Source: CAZHAC01 sp964383855
Lineage (GTDB): Bacteria > Chloroflexota > Dormibacteria > Dormibacterales > Dormibacteraceae
NCBI GenBank assembly: GCA_964383855.1
Contig: CAYLIP010000018.1
Location: forward strand, 1 to 43,329
Length of the DNA stretch: 43,329 nucleotides
Direction of reading: 5' to 3'
This document shows positions 31,408 to 39,755 of this stretch, piece by piece. The notes under the pieces are model-generated. The model had not been told where the DNA came from, did not search any database, and was given only the letters and a program-made list of their open reading frames with translations. Each line of letters begins with the position of its first letter. Within the stretch, counting starts at the first letter, position 1. A program made the position numbers and the translations under genes.

Positions 31408-32271
31408 CTAGCACTTGAGCTCGGCGCAGGGGTCGACGTAGTCCTTGTCGAAGCGGATCTCGAAGTGCAGGTGCGGGCCGGTCGAAAACCCGGAGGAGCC
31501 GACGAAGCCGACCTGCTCGCCGCGCTTCACCACCTGCCCGTCGCGCAGCGCGAAGTCGGAGAGGTGCCCGTACAGCGTGGCGTAGCCGTTGCCGTGCACC
31601 ACGATCACGTAGTTGCCGTAGCCGGTGCCGGTGCGGAACGTGCGGGCGACGCCGGCGTCGGAGGCGAAGACCGGCGTACCGGTCGGAAGCCCGAGGTCGA
31701 TGCCCGTGTGCGTGCGCTTGGTCGGGCAGTCGGCCCGGTAGGGCTCGCCCGGGACGTCCGTGCATCCGAAGCGCTGGGTGAGCGGCACCCGCTGGCCCTT
31801 GGCCATCACCACCGGCCAGGCGAAGCGGCCGGTGCCGCCGCCCGCCTCGAGCGCGATCGCGCCCAGCTCCTGCTGCATCAGGGCGTTGAACTCGGAGACG
31901 TCCTGCTGCTGCTGCTCGTAAGCGATCCGGTCGGGCTCGTTGGGCAGCGAAGCCTGCTCGTCGGGGGAGGGCTGGTAGGGCTGAGAGGCCGGCGTTGCCG
32001 CGGTCGCGGGGACCGCACCGCCGGCGCCGGCCGTCCCGAGGCCGATCGGCGCCTGGACGGCGAGCGGAGGCAGGTCCACCGGCGCCGCCGGGGCGGCGGT
32101 CGGCGACACGGTGGGCAGGGCCGTGGGCACGATGGTGGGCAGGGCCGTGGGCAGCAGCGGCGGAGGCGTGGCGAGGTTTCCGACCGCGGTTGCGGGCGAC
32201 GCGCCGGTCGCCCCGAGGACGATCGCAACGACGAGGCCCGTGCGGCCGGCTCGCCTCAGGAGTCGGCTCAT
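31408..32271 (-). CDS. Secreted M23 (LytM) peptidase
   Basis: A 287-residue exported zinc endopeptidase of the LytM/M23 family, which cuts peptidoglycan cross-bridges or partners other hydrolases. It has a Sec-type N terminus (MSRLLRRAGRTGLVVAIVLG, then SPATA). A Pro/Ala/Thr-rich linker (about 35-105) and a short Gln-rich helical segment (YEQQQQDVSEF) follow. The catalytic domain starts near 150, with HTGIDLGLPTGTPV and GPHLHFEI holding the zinc ligands and catalytic His, so it looks active. Extra cysteines (FGCTD, ADCPT, DPC, KC) suggest disulfides. It converges on aroC. Confidence 0.93.
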   Translation of the reverse strand: MSRLLRRAGRTGLVVAIVLGATGASPATAVGNLATPPPLLPTALPTIVPTALPTVSPTAAPAAPVDLPPLAVQAPIGLGTAGAGGAVPATAATPASQPYQPSPDEQASLPNEPDRIAYEQQQQDVSEFNALMQQELGAIALEAGGGTGRFAWPVVMAKGQRVPLTQRFGCTDVPGEPYRADCPTKRTHTGIDLGLPTGTPVFASDAGVARTFRTGTGYGNYVIVVHGNGYATLYGHLSDFALRDGQVVKRGEQVGFVGSSGFSTGPHLHFEIRFDKDYVDPCAELKC

Positions 32272-32283
32272 GGGTCTACAAGC

Positions 32284-32312
32284 AGCCTACGTGACAGTCT
32301 CGCTGTAGGCAA
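32284..32312 (-). promoter_or_regulatory. Candidate promoter of the M23 peptidase gene
   Basis: Read on the minus strand: TTGCCT, a 17-nt spacer, then TAGGCT, ending 12 nt before the ATG. The spacing is ideal, the -35 matches four of six bases, and the -10 fits TAnnnT. Confidence 0.4.
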
Positions 32313-32407
32313 TGGTGACCGATACGGGAACGTTCTGGCCGGCTTCCCAACCTGTCCGGACATGCGGCCCATGAAGGCTCGGGGAGCATGCCCGATGCTA
32401 TAGGCCG

Positions 32408-34471
32408 ATGCCGGCCACGATCGTCCCCCTGCTCGAGCTCGACTCGCCGGTGCTGCAGATCGCCGGTGTCCAGGCCAAGCACGCAGCCCTTCTGGCCAAG
32501 CTCGGCGTGACGACAGTGCGCGACCTCCTCTTTCACGTCCCCTTCGGCTGGGAGAGCTTCGGCGGCGTGACGCCGATCCGCGCGCTGCGACCCGGCAGCG
32601 CGGTAACCGTGATCGGGCGCGTGGAGTGGATCTCCGCCAAGGTGACCCGCTACAAGCGCCGGTCTCTCTCCGAGATGCGGGTCACCGACGGAAGCGGCAC
32701 GCTCCAGGTGGCCTTCTTCAACCAGCCCTGGCTGGTCAGGGCCGCGCCTCGAGGATCCCGGGTCGCGCTCGCCGGCGTGGTCAAGGGTCCCCGCATCGAG
32801 ATGGTCAATCCCCACCTCGAGGTGCTCGGTGACGGCGGTCCCGACATCGTCGGCGAGCTGATGCCCAAGTACCACACCACGGCCGGGCTCACGAGCCGCA
32901 AGATCGCCGAGTTCGTGAGGGCGGTGCTGCCGCTCGCCCGCCGGCTGGAGGACCCGCTGCCGGCCTCCCTCCTCGAACGGCATGGCCTGATGGGGATCTC
33001 AGAGGCCATACGGTCCGCCCACCGTCCCGAGAGCGAGGCCAGATGGCAGGAGGCCAGGCGCCGCCTTGTCTTCCAGGAGCTCTTGGAGCTGCAGACCGCC
33101 TTCATCGCCCTGCGCCGCGAGCAGGCGGTGGAGAGGGCGACGCCGGTGCCCTACCGCCAGCCGGTGATCGAGGCGTTCAAGGCCGGCCTCGGTTTCGAGC
33201 TGACGCGGGCGCAGCGCCGCGCCACCTGGGAGGTCTACCAGGACATGGAGAGGGAGGCTCCCATGAACCGCCTTCTCAACGGCGACGTCGGTTCCGGCAA
33301 GACCGCGGTCGCGGCGGCCGCAGCCGCCATGGCGCACGCGGCCGGGCTGCAGACCGTGGTCATGGCGCCCACCGAGATCCTGGCCCGCCAGCACCTGCAG
33401 AAGTTCCGCGCCTACCTGGAGCCGAGCTTTCCGGGCCTGACCGTGGAGCTGCTGGTTTCGGGTCTGCCGGCGGCCGAACGGCGGCGGGTGCTGATGGCGG
33501 CCGGGTCCGGGCATTGCTCGGTCCTGGTCGGCACCCACGCGCTCATCGAGGACCGCGTCGAGCTGGCCGACATGGGGCTGGCGGTGGTCGACGAGCAGCA
33601 CCGTTTCGGGACCCGCCAGCGCGAGCTGCTGCGGGCCAAGGCGGGCCGGGGCCGCCCCCATTTCCTGGCCATGACCGCGACCCCCATCCCGCGGACCCTG
33701 GCGCTTGCCCTTTATGGCGAGATGGCGATCTCGGTGCTCGACGAGCTGCCGCCGGGGCGGACGCCGGTCGCCACCGCGGTCATCACTCCCGACCAGCGCG
33801 AGCAGGCGTACGAACTGGTGCGCAGCGAGGTGCGGGCGGGCCGGCAGGTCTTCGTCATCTGCCCGCTGATCGAGGAGTCCGAGAAGCTGGAGGCGCGGGC
33901 GGCCGAGGCCGAGTTCGAACGGCTCCGGACCGAGGTCTTCCCGGACCTCCGGCTGTCGCTGGTCCATGGCCGGATGAAGAAGAAGGACTCGGTCATGGCC
34001 GCCTTCCGCGAAGGCGAGGCCGACATCCTGGTCGCGACCTCGGTGATCGAGGTCGGGGTGGACGTCCCCAACGCGACGGTGATGCTGGTCGAGGGTGCGG
34101 AGCGGTTCGGCCTGGCCCAGCTTCACCAGTTCCGGGGCCGGGTCGGCCGGGGCGCGCTCCAGTCCCACTGCCTGCTCCTGAGCGACGACCCCGCCGCCGC
34201 CGAGATCGAGAGGCTGCGGCTCATGAGCACCATCCACGACGGGTTTCAGCTGGCGGACGCCGACATGCGCATCCGGGGCACGGGGGAGCTGATGGGGCCC
34301 CGCCAGCACGGGATCAGCGACCAGGCGATGCGGGCTCTGGGCCAGCCTCAGCTGCTCTCCGAGGCGCGGGAGGCGGCCGAAAGCCTGCTCGCCGACGATC
34401 CCGATCTGACCGGCCATCCATTGCTCCGGCAGGCGGTGCGCTGGCGCCTGGAGCACACTGCCATCTCGTGA
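32408..34471 (+). CDS. recG: ATP-dependent DNA helicase RecG
   Basis: A 687-residue superfamily 2 helicase that reverses stalled replication forks and processes branched DNA. The N-terminal wedge/OB region (about 1-230) includes TVIGRVEWISAKVTRYKR. Motor motifs follow: Walker A LLNGDVGSGKT (near 290), DEQHRFGTRQR (near 395), MTATPIPRTLALALYG, then the second motor with ATSVIEVGVDVPNA and QFRGRVGRG. The C-terminal GPRQHGISD element is typical. Length and order match RecG throughout. It overlaps the following peptidase gene by 4 bp. Confidence 0.97.
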   Translation: MPATIVPLLELDSPVLQIAGVQAKHAALLAKLGVTTVRDLLFHVPFGWESFGGVTPIRALRPGSAVTVIGRVEWISAKVTRYKRRSLSEMRVTDGSGTLQVAFFNQPWLVRAAPRGSRVALAGVVKGPRIEMVNPHLEVLGDGGPDIVGELMPKYHTTAGLTSRKIAEFVRAVLPLARRLEDPLPASLLERHGLMGISEAIRSAHRPESEARWQEARRRLVFQELLELQTAFIALRREQAVERATPVPYRQPVIEAFKAGLGFELTRAQRRATWEVYQDMEREAPMNRLLNGDVGSGKTAVAAAAAAMAHAAGLQTVVMAPTEILARQHLQKFRAYLEPSFPGLTVELLVSGLPAAERRRVLMAAGSGHCSVLVGTHALIEDRVELADMGLAVVDEQHRFGTRQRELLRAKAGRGRPHFLAMTATPIPRTLALALYGEMAISVLDELPPGRTPVATAVITPDQREQAYELVRSEVRAGRQVFVICPLIEESEKLEARAAEAEFERLRTEVFPDLRLSLVHGRMKKKDSVMAAFREGEADILVATSVIEVGVDVPNATVMLVEGAERFGLAQLHQFRGRVGRGALQSHCLLLSDDPAAAEIERLRLMSTIHDGFQLADADMRIRGTGELMGPRQHGISDQAMRALGQPQLLSEAREAAESLLADDPDLTGHPLLRQAVRWRLEHTAIS

Positions 34472-35766
34472 GCCCCGATGAGCTCCTGCGCCGGCTGATC
34501 CGCTTCGACACCACCAATCCGCCCGGGAACGAGGCGGCGTGCGTCGAGTTCCTCCGCCAGCTCCTGGCCGGTGACGGGATCGAATCGCAGCTGCTCGCGC
34601 TCGACCCCGCCCGCCCCAACCTGGTGGCGCGCCTGCCCGGCCGCGGCCAGGCGCCACCGCTGCTGCTCTACGGCCACGTCGACGTGGTCCCGGTCACCGA
34701 CCAGGACTGGTCGTCCGATCCCTTTGCCGGCGAGGAGCTCGACGGCTACCTGGTGGGGAGGGGGGCGATCGACATGAAGGGCGGCCTGGCGATGCTGGTC
34801 GCCGCCTTTCGTCGCTGGGCGGCGGCGCCGCAGCCTCCACCCGGCGATTTGGTGCTGTGCGCGGTTGCCGACGAGGAGGCGGGCGGCGACTTCGGGGCGA
34901 GGTTCCTGGTGGAGAGGCACGCCGAGCGATTCACCGGCGTCCGCCACGCGATCGGCGAGTTCGGCGGCTTTTCCATGCATCTCGCCGGCCGGCGCTTCTA
35001 CCCGGTCATGGTGGCGGAGAAGCAGGCGTGCCGCGTCACCGCCCGGGTCCGGGGCCCGGGCGGGCACGGCTCGCTGCCGGCCCGGGGCGGGACGATGGCC
35101 AGGCTGGGCGCGCTGCTGACCAGCCTTGATGCGCACCGCCTGCCCTACCACCTGACCGATCCCGTCCTGCGGACGGTGGAGGCGTTGGTCGACGAGCTCG
35201 AGCCGGAGACCGCAAGCCTGCTCCGCGGACTGCTCGACGCGGGGACCGGCGACGCCACCCCGGACCTCCTCGGCCCCGCCGGCCGGATGTTCGATGCGCT
35301 CCTCCACAACACGGTCAACGCGACCATGGTCCGCGGGGGGACGCGGGTGAACGTGATCCCGGGAGCGGCCGAGGTCGAGATGGACGGGCGGATACTCCCC
35401 GGCATGTCGCCGCAGGACCTGGAACGCGAGCTGCGAGATCTCCTCGGTCCGGACGTCGACCTGCGGATCGACCAGTACGACCCGGGGCCGTCTGATGTCG
35501 ACCTGGGCGCCTTCGACATGCTCGCCTCCGTGCTTCGCGACGCCGACCCGGAGGGTATTCCGGTCCCGCTCGTGCTCACCGGCGTGACCGACGCCCGCTT
35601 CTTCTGCCGGCTCGGCATCCAGACCTACGGCTTCTTGCCCATGCGCTTCCCGGCCGGCATCGACTTCCTCTCCCTGGTGCACGCCGCCGACGAGCGGATC
35701 CCGCTGGGCGAGGTCGAGTGGGGCGCCCAGTGCATTTACGAGGCCGTCGCGCGCTACCGCGGATAA
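34468..35766 (+). CDS. M20 family metallopeptidase/deacylase
   Basis: A 432-residue M20 (ArgE/DapE/CPG2-like) di-zinc hydrolase. The metal and catalytic residues are in YGHVDVVP, GRGAIDMKGG and DEEAGGDFGA, with the last ligand His in SLVHAADERIP; the dimerisation domain has RGPGGHGSLPARGG. The substrate (N-acyl amino acid or dipeptide) cannot be assigned. The GTG start at 34468 overlaps the recG stop (GTGA). In-frame sequence upstream lies inside recG and is not conserved. selD follows after 10 nt. Confidence 0.9.
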   Translation: MSPDELLRRLIRFDTTNPPGNEAACVEFLRQLLAGDGIESQLLALDPARPNLVARLPGRGQAPPLLLYGHVDVVPVTDQDWSSDPFAGEELDGYLVGRGAIDMKGGLAMLVAAFRRWAAAPQPPPGDLVLCAVADEEAGGDFGARFLVERHAERFTGVRHAIGEFGGFSMHLAGRRFYPVMVAEKQACRVTARVRGPGGHGSLPARGGTMARLGALLTSLDAHRLPYHLTDPVLRTVEALVDELEPETASLLRGLLDAGTGDATPDLLGPAGRMFDALLHNTVNATMVRGGTRVNVIPGAAEVEMDGRILPGMSPQDLERELRDLLGPDVDLRIDQYDPGPSDVDLGAFDMLASVLRDADPEGIPVPLVLTGVTDARFFCRLGIQTYGFLPMRFPAGIDFLSLVHAADERIPLGEVEWGAQCIYEAVARYRG

Positions 35767-35776
35767 TCGGCCCCAT

Positions 35777-36808
35777 ATGGACCTGGAAGCGACTCCGCTC
35801 CGGCTCACGGAGTACAGCCACGGAGCCGGTTGAGCCTGCAAGCTGAGCCCAGTGGAGCTGGGCCAGGTGCTGGCCGCGCTGCCCCCGCTGGCTGACCCCA
35901 ACGTGCTGGTCGGGTCCGGCTCGAGGGATGACGCGGCCGTCTACCGGATCGCCGAGGACCGGGCGCTGGTCGCCACGGTCGACTTCTTCACGCCCATCGT
36001 CGACGACCCCGGCGACTTCGGCGCCATAGCCGCGGCCAACTCGGTCAGCGACGTGTATGCGATGGGCGGCAAGCCGCTGTTCGCTCTCTCCATCCTCTCC
36101 TTCCCGCGGGAGAAGCTGAGCACCGGCGCACTCCAGCAGATCGTCGCCGCCGGTGCCTCAAAGCTGGCCGAGGCCGGCTGCCCGGTCGTCGGAGGCCACA
36201 GCATCGACGACCCCGAGCCCAAGTTCGGCTACTCGGTGACCGGCGAGGTCGACCCGCGGCGGGTGGTGACCAACGAGGGCGCGCAGCCGGGCGACGTGCT
36301 CTTCCTGACCAAGCCGCTGGGGACCGGCCTGATCGCGACCGCGATCAAGCGTGGTCGCTGCCCGGAGCCGCTCGCGCGAGAGGCGGTGCGGGTGATGACG
36401 CACCTCAACCGGGCCGGGGCCGAGGCGATGGTCGCCTGCGGCGTCCATGCCGGCACCGACGTCACCGGTTACGGATTGCTCGGGCACCTCGCCAATTTCC
36501 GGACCGGCGCCGAGATCGAACTGGGCGCGGTGCCGCTGATCGAGGGTGTGGTCGAGCTCGCCGAGCAGGGTCTCTTCCCGGACGGGAGCAAGCGCAACCA
36601 TGCGGCCCTGGCCCCGGCCGTCGACTGGGGACCGGCGACCAGGACCCAGCAGATGCTGCTCTGCGACGCGCAGACCAGCGGCGGCCTGCTGGTCGCCATC
36701 CCGGCCGCGCGCTCGGAGGACTTCCAGTCCCGGCTGGCGTCCTCGCCCTGGCCGGCCGCGCGCATCGGAAGGGTCACATCTGATGGAACCGTTCGCATCC
36801 GCGGTTGA
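35777..36808 (+). CDS. selD: Selenide, water dikinase SelD, selenocysteine-containing (in-frame UGA)
   Basis: SelD makes selenophosphate from selenide and ATP for selenoprotein and selenouridine synthesis. Reading from ATG 35777 through TGA 35831-35833 gives LTEYSHGAG-U-ACKLSP, which aligns with the catalytic segment of SelD (HGAGCGCK in E. coli): UGA sits exactly at the catalytic Cys/Sec and Lys22 is kept. The frame continues with SGSRDDAAVY, DFFTPIVDDPGDFG, GGHSIDDPEPKFGY and DAQTSGGLL to the stop at 36808, 343 residues in all. A hairpin follows the UGA. A caller treating UGA as stop would begin at GTG 35852 and lose the active site. The 3' end overlaps the amidase gene by 26 bp. Confidence 0.93.
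35831..35867 (+). promoter_or_regulatory. UGA codon and bacterial SECIS-like hairpin in selD
   Basis: After the UGA (35831-35833), GCCCAG (35847-35852) pairs with CTGGGC (35858-35863) around a five-base TGGAG loop, and CCTG (35835-35838) can pair with CAGG (35864-35867) below it. The loop begins 19 nt after the UGA and has G in its second position, which fits the usual bacterial SECIS rules for SelB binding. Confidence 0.75.
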
Positions 36809-38183
36809 GCAGGCGGCGGCGGTGCGCCGGCGCGAGGTCAGCTCGGTGGAGCTGGTCCGCGTCTACGTGGAGCGGATCGAGCGGTTGAACCCGGATCTGA
36901 ATCACTACTGGCTGGTGCTGCCCGAGCTGGCGCTCCAGCAGGCCAAGGCGGCGGACGAGCGCGCGCGGCGGGGCGAGAGCGCGGGCCCGCTGGACGGGGT
37001 GCCGGTCTCGATCAAGGACCTGAGCTCGATCGCCGGCTACCCCACGACGCTGGGGTCGGCGGCCTTCGAGGACCAGGTCTTCGACTGGGACAGCTTCTCG
37101 GTCGGCCGGCTGCGGGCGGGTGGCGCGTGCTTCCTGGGCAAGACCACCGTGCCCGAGTTCGGCACCCGCCCGCATACCGAGCACGGCCTTCACGGCGCCG
37201 CTCGCAACCCGTGGAACCGCGAGCACACCACGGGGGGCTCATCGGGCGGCGCCGCCGGCGCGACCGCCGCCGGCCTCTGCGCCCTGGCGCTCGGTTCCGA
37301 CGGGGGCGGCTCGATCCGCATCCCCGCCTCATGCTGCGGCACGGTCGGCCTCAAGCCGACCCGCGGACTGATCTCCCCGGGGCCGGTCTTCGGCGAGTCC
37401 TGGGCCGGCCTTTCCACGGAGGGGGCCATCGGTCGCACCGTCGCTGATGTCGCCGCCGGCCTCGACGTCATGGCCGGACACCTGGCCGGCGACCCCTTCT
37501 GGGCCGACCGCGACCCCTCCTACGCGGCGCACCTCCACGAGCCGGCGCGACCCCTGCGGATCGGCTTCACGACCACGGCCGGGGAGATCCCGGTCGAGGC
37601 CGAGACCGCCGAGGCCACGCGCCGGGTGGCGGCGCTCTGCGCCGAGCTCGGCCACCGGGTGGAGGAGCGCGGCCCCGACACCTCGCCGCTGCGCAACGTC
37701 TTCATGATCGTGCCCCCGGTCGGGGTCGCCTCCCTGCCCATCTCCGAGCCCTCTCGCCTGGAGCCTGCCAACCGCAAGATGCTGGAGATCGCGGCCGGGA
37801 TCCCGGGCGGCGTCTACCAGCAGGCGATCACCATGATCCGGATGCTGAGCCGCCAGGTGGTGGGCTTCTGGGACTCGCACGACATCCTGCTGACGCCCAC
37901 CCTGACCCGGCCGGCGCCCCGGTTGAACACGCTCGGGCTGGACGTCGACGGCGCCGCCGACGAATACCTGGACTGGCTCTCCTTCACCTATCCGTACAAC
38001 TGCACCGGCCAGCCTGCGATCTCACTGCCGCTGGCCGTGCACTCCGGCGGCCTGCCGATCGGGGTCCAGCTGGTGGGCGCGCCGCGCGCCGAAGGGCTGC
38101 TGCTGCAGCTGGCCATCCAGCTCGAGCAGGCCCTGCCCTGGCGCGAGCGCCGGCCGCCTCAGCTCGCGGCGGGGCCGGCCTGA
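36783..38183 (+). CDS. Amidase signature family hydrolase
   Basis: A 466-residue amidase of the Ser-cisSer-Lys family. The catalytic Lys is in PVSIKDLSSIAG, the cis-Ser in TTGGSSGGAAGA and the nucleophile in GSDGGGSIRIPAS. Length and spacing are normal. It resembles GatA, but no gatB or gatC is adjacent, so a free-standing amidase is more likely; the substrate is unknown. ATG 36783 lies inside the end of selD (26-bp overlap in another frame). The stop overlaps the proposed rsmD start by 4 bp (CTGA). Confidence 0.88.
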   Translation: MEPFASAVEQAAAVRRREVSSVELVRVYVERIERLNPDLNHYWLVLPELALQQAKAADERARRGESAGPLDGVPVSIKDLSSIAGYPTTLGSAAFEDQVFDWDSFSVGRLRAGGACFLGKTTVPEFGTRPHTEHGLHGAARNPWNREHTTGGSSGGAAGATAAGLCALALGSDGGGSIRIPASCCGTVGLKPTRGLISPGPVFGESWAGLSTEGAIGRTVADVAAGLDVMAGHLAGDPFWADRDPSYAAHLHEPARPLRIGFTTTAGEIPVEAETAEATRRVAALCAELGHRVEERGPDTSPLRNVFMIVPPVGVASLPISEPSRLEPANRKMLEIAAGIPGGVYQQAITMIRMLSRQVVGFWDSHDILLTPTLTRPAPRLNTLGLDVDGAADEYLDWLSFTYPYNCTGQPAISLPLAVHSGGLPIGVQLVGAPRAEGLLLQLAIQLEQALPWRERRPPQLAAGPA

Positions 38184-38734
38184 CGCTCCGGGTCGAGGGC
38201 GGTGATGACCGCGGCCGCCGGCTGGTGGCGCCACCGGGCATCCGGCCGACCCAAGGCCTGATCAAGGGCGCCATCTTCAACATGCTCGGGCCGGCCGTGC
38301 TCGAGGCGCGGGTGCTCGACCTCTACGCCGGGTCGGGCGGCCTCGGCATCGAAGCGCTCTCGCGGGGCGCCGCCTTCTGCACCTTTGTCGAGCGAAGCGG
38401 GGAGGGCGTGCTGGCCCTGCAGCGGAACCTGTCCGCGCTCGACTACGCGGACCGCGCCACGGTGGTCAGGGCGGCGCTGCCCCGATGGCTGCGCTCGACC
38501 GCCGGCGGCGCCGCCGCCGCCGAGGCCTCGCTGGTGCTCGCCGACCCGCCCTACGAAGAGGAGGGCCTGGACAGCGTCCTCACCGAGCTCGACCGGTCCC
38601 TGACCGAGGGGGCGCTGCTGGTGGTCGAGCACGCTTCCCGGCGGGCGCTGCCGGCGCTGGAAAGGCTCCAGGTGGAGAAGAGCCGGCGCCATGGCGGCAC
38701 ATCGGTCACAATCGCTCGCGCAGCCAATCGATGA
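38180..38734 (+). CDS. rsmD: 16S rRNA (guanine966-N2)-methyltransferase RsmD
   Basis: RsmD methylates G966 of 16S rRNA in the 30S subunit. The SAM site is VLDLYAGSGGLGIEALSRGA and the catalytic motif VLADPPY. The conserved N-terminal segment (RVEGGDDRGRRLVAPPG...RPT) lies upstream of the first standard start (GTG 38225). It is open back to CTG 38180, which overlaps the amidase stop as CTGA. Beginning there gives 184 residues, the usual family length, so CTG initiation is proposed; GTG 38225 would remove the conserved start. It overlaps coaD by 4 bp (ATGA). Confidence 0.85.
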   Translation: MTLRVEGGDDRGRRLVAPPGIRPTQGLIKGAIFNMLGPAVLEARVLDLYAGSGGLGIEALSRGAAFCTFVERSGEGVLALQRNLSALDYADRATVVRAALPRWLRSTAGGAAAAEASLVLADPPYEEEGLDSVLTELDRSLTEGALLVVEHASRRALPALERLQVEKSRRHGGTSVTIARAANR

Positions 38735-39234
38735 AGATCGCGGTCTATCCCGGCAGCTTCGACCCCTTCACCAACGGCCACCTCGATGTCCTCGAGCGCG
38801 CCCTGACGCTCTTCGACCGCGTCATCGTCGCCGTCGGCGCCAACCCGGACAAGGCCGGGCGCCACGTGTTCACGCCCGAGGAGAGGGTGGCCATGATCAC
38901 CGAGGTCCTGGAAGGGCGGCCCAACGCCGAGGTCCGGACCTTCACCGGGCTCACCGTCTACTATGCGCGCAGCGTGGGCGCGCAGGCCATGGTCAAGGGG
39001 CTGCGCGCGTACAGCGACTTCGNNNNNNNNNNCAGCCCCCCCCCCCCCCACCACCCCCACGCGCTCATGAACCCCACGCCGCCCCCCGACATCCACACCG
39101 TCTTCCTGATGTCGAGCTTCGCTCACATCTACGTGTCCTCAAGTATCCTCAAGGACATCGCCAGCCACGGCGGCGACGTCTCCGAATTCGTCCACCCGGT
39201 CGTGGCCCAGCGCCTGAAGGAGAAGTTCAGATAA
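38731..39234 (+). CDS. coaD: Phosphopantetheine adenylyltransferase (contains a corrupted stretch)
   Basis: CoaD transfers AMP to 4'-phosphopantetheine, the penultimate step of coenzyme A synthesis. The N terminus has the nucleotidyl-transferase motif YPGSFDPFTNGHLD. The C-terminal part has HTVFLMSS, the SSS-K motif in YVSSSILKDIA and GGDVSEFVHP. Between SDF and ALMN the sequence is 10 N (39023-39032) plus a C-rich run encoding SPPPPHHPH, where the family has a six-residue EYExQM-like stretch. The region is seven codons too long and nearby residues read Pro unexpectedly. The gene is probably intact in the organism and damaged in the assembly. Confidence 0.88.
   Translation: MKIAVYPGSFDPFTNGHLDVLERALTLFDRVIVAVGANPDKAGRHVFTPEERVAMITEVLEGRPNAEVRTFTGLTVYYARSVGAQAMVKGLRAYSDFXXXXSPPPPHHPHALMNPTPPPDIHTVFLMSSFAHIYVSSSILKDIASHGGDVSEFVHPVVAQRLKEKFR
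39023..39085. other. Short N gap and low-quality poly-C stretch inside coaD
   Basis: Ten N are followed by a sequence made almost entirely of C with scattered A and G. The translated residues contradict a very conserved CoaD segment, and likely Arg, Leu and Ala codons have become Pro codons (ALMNPTPPPDI where ALMNRxLAPDI is expected). This is best read as unreliable consensus at a contig join. Confidence 0.85.
39217..39222 (+). promoter_or_regulatory. Shine-Dalgarno sequence positioned for an ATA start
   Basis: AAGGAG lies inside the end of coaD, exactly 8 nt before ATA at 39231-39233. No ATG, GTG or TTG of the downstream gene is at a suitable distance; the first ATG is at 39258, 35 nt away. 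Confidence 0.55.
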
Positions 39235-39728
39235 AGGTCGACGAGATCCTCGACCGCATGGAGTACCTGGTCCACCATGCGCGGCACGTGCCCTTCTCCA
39301 GCCAGGTGATGGTCGACGAGGACGAGGTGATGGACCTGGTGGACCAGCTTCGCTTCAACCTTCCCGAGGAGATCAAGCAGGCCAACTGGACGGTGCAGGA
39401 GCAGCAGCGGCTGATCTCCGAGGCGCACGCCGAGGCGGCGCGCATCATGTCCAAAGCCAACGAGCGGGCGGAGTCGGCCATCACCGAGCACGAGGTCACG
39501 CGCCGCGCCGAGCGGCAGGCGTCGCAGCTGGTGCGCGACGCGCAGTCCAAGTCGGACCAGATCATCCGCGACGCCGAGGCCTATGCGCTCGAGCAGCTGC
39601 AGCAGCTGGAGGCCCACCTGTCGCGGACGCTGGCGACCGTGAAGCGGGGCGTCGAGGCGCTGCAGTCGAGCAACACGCAGCCGCTGGACGGCCGGGAGCA
39701 GGAGCTGGAGCAGACCGAGCTCGGCTGA
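39231..39728 (+). CDS. DivIVA/ATP-synthase-b-like coiled-coil protein
   Basis: A 165-residue, largely helical protein. An N-terminal block (ILDRMEYLVHHARHVPF, VMVDEDEVMDLVDQLR, LPEEIKQANW) is followed by a long Ala/Glu/Arg coiled coil (about 50-145). Similar proteins of unknown function sit beside coaD/rpmF in many Actinomycetota and Chloroflexota. Homologues start about seven residues before DRxExLV, which here corresponds to ATA 39231, overlapping the coaD stop as ATAA and preceded by AAGGAG at ideal spacing. An ATG at this point would make the common ATGA overlap. The first standard start is ATG 39258 (156 residues). rpmF follows after 27 nt. Confidence 0.78.
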   Translation: MKVDEILDRMEYLVHHARHVPFSSQVMVDEDEVMDLVDQLRFNLPEEIKQANWTVQEQQRLISEAHAEAARIMSKANERAESAITEHEVTRRAERQASQLVRDAQSKSDQIIRDAEAYALEQLQQLEAHLSRTLATVKRGVEALQSSNTQPLDGREQELEQTELG

Positions 39729-39755
39729 CCCGCCTGATACACTCTCGGTTCGCCC

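Noticed and set aside
35852..36808. selD starting at GTG 35852
   Set aside because: This start falls inside the SECIS-like hairpin and omits the catalytic Sec/Lys segment that is clearly encoded just upstream.
39033..39060. Pro/His-rich insertion in CoaD as a biological feature
   Set aside because: It is directly beside an N gap, nearly pure C, and conflicts with a conserved segment, so assembly error is far more likely.
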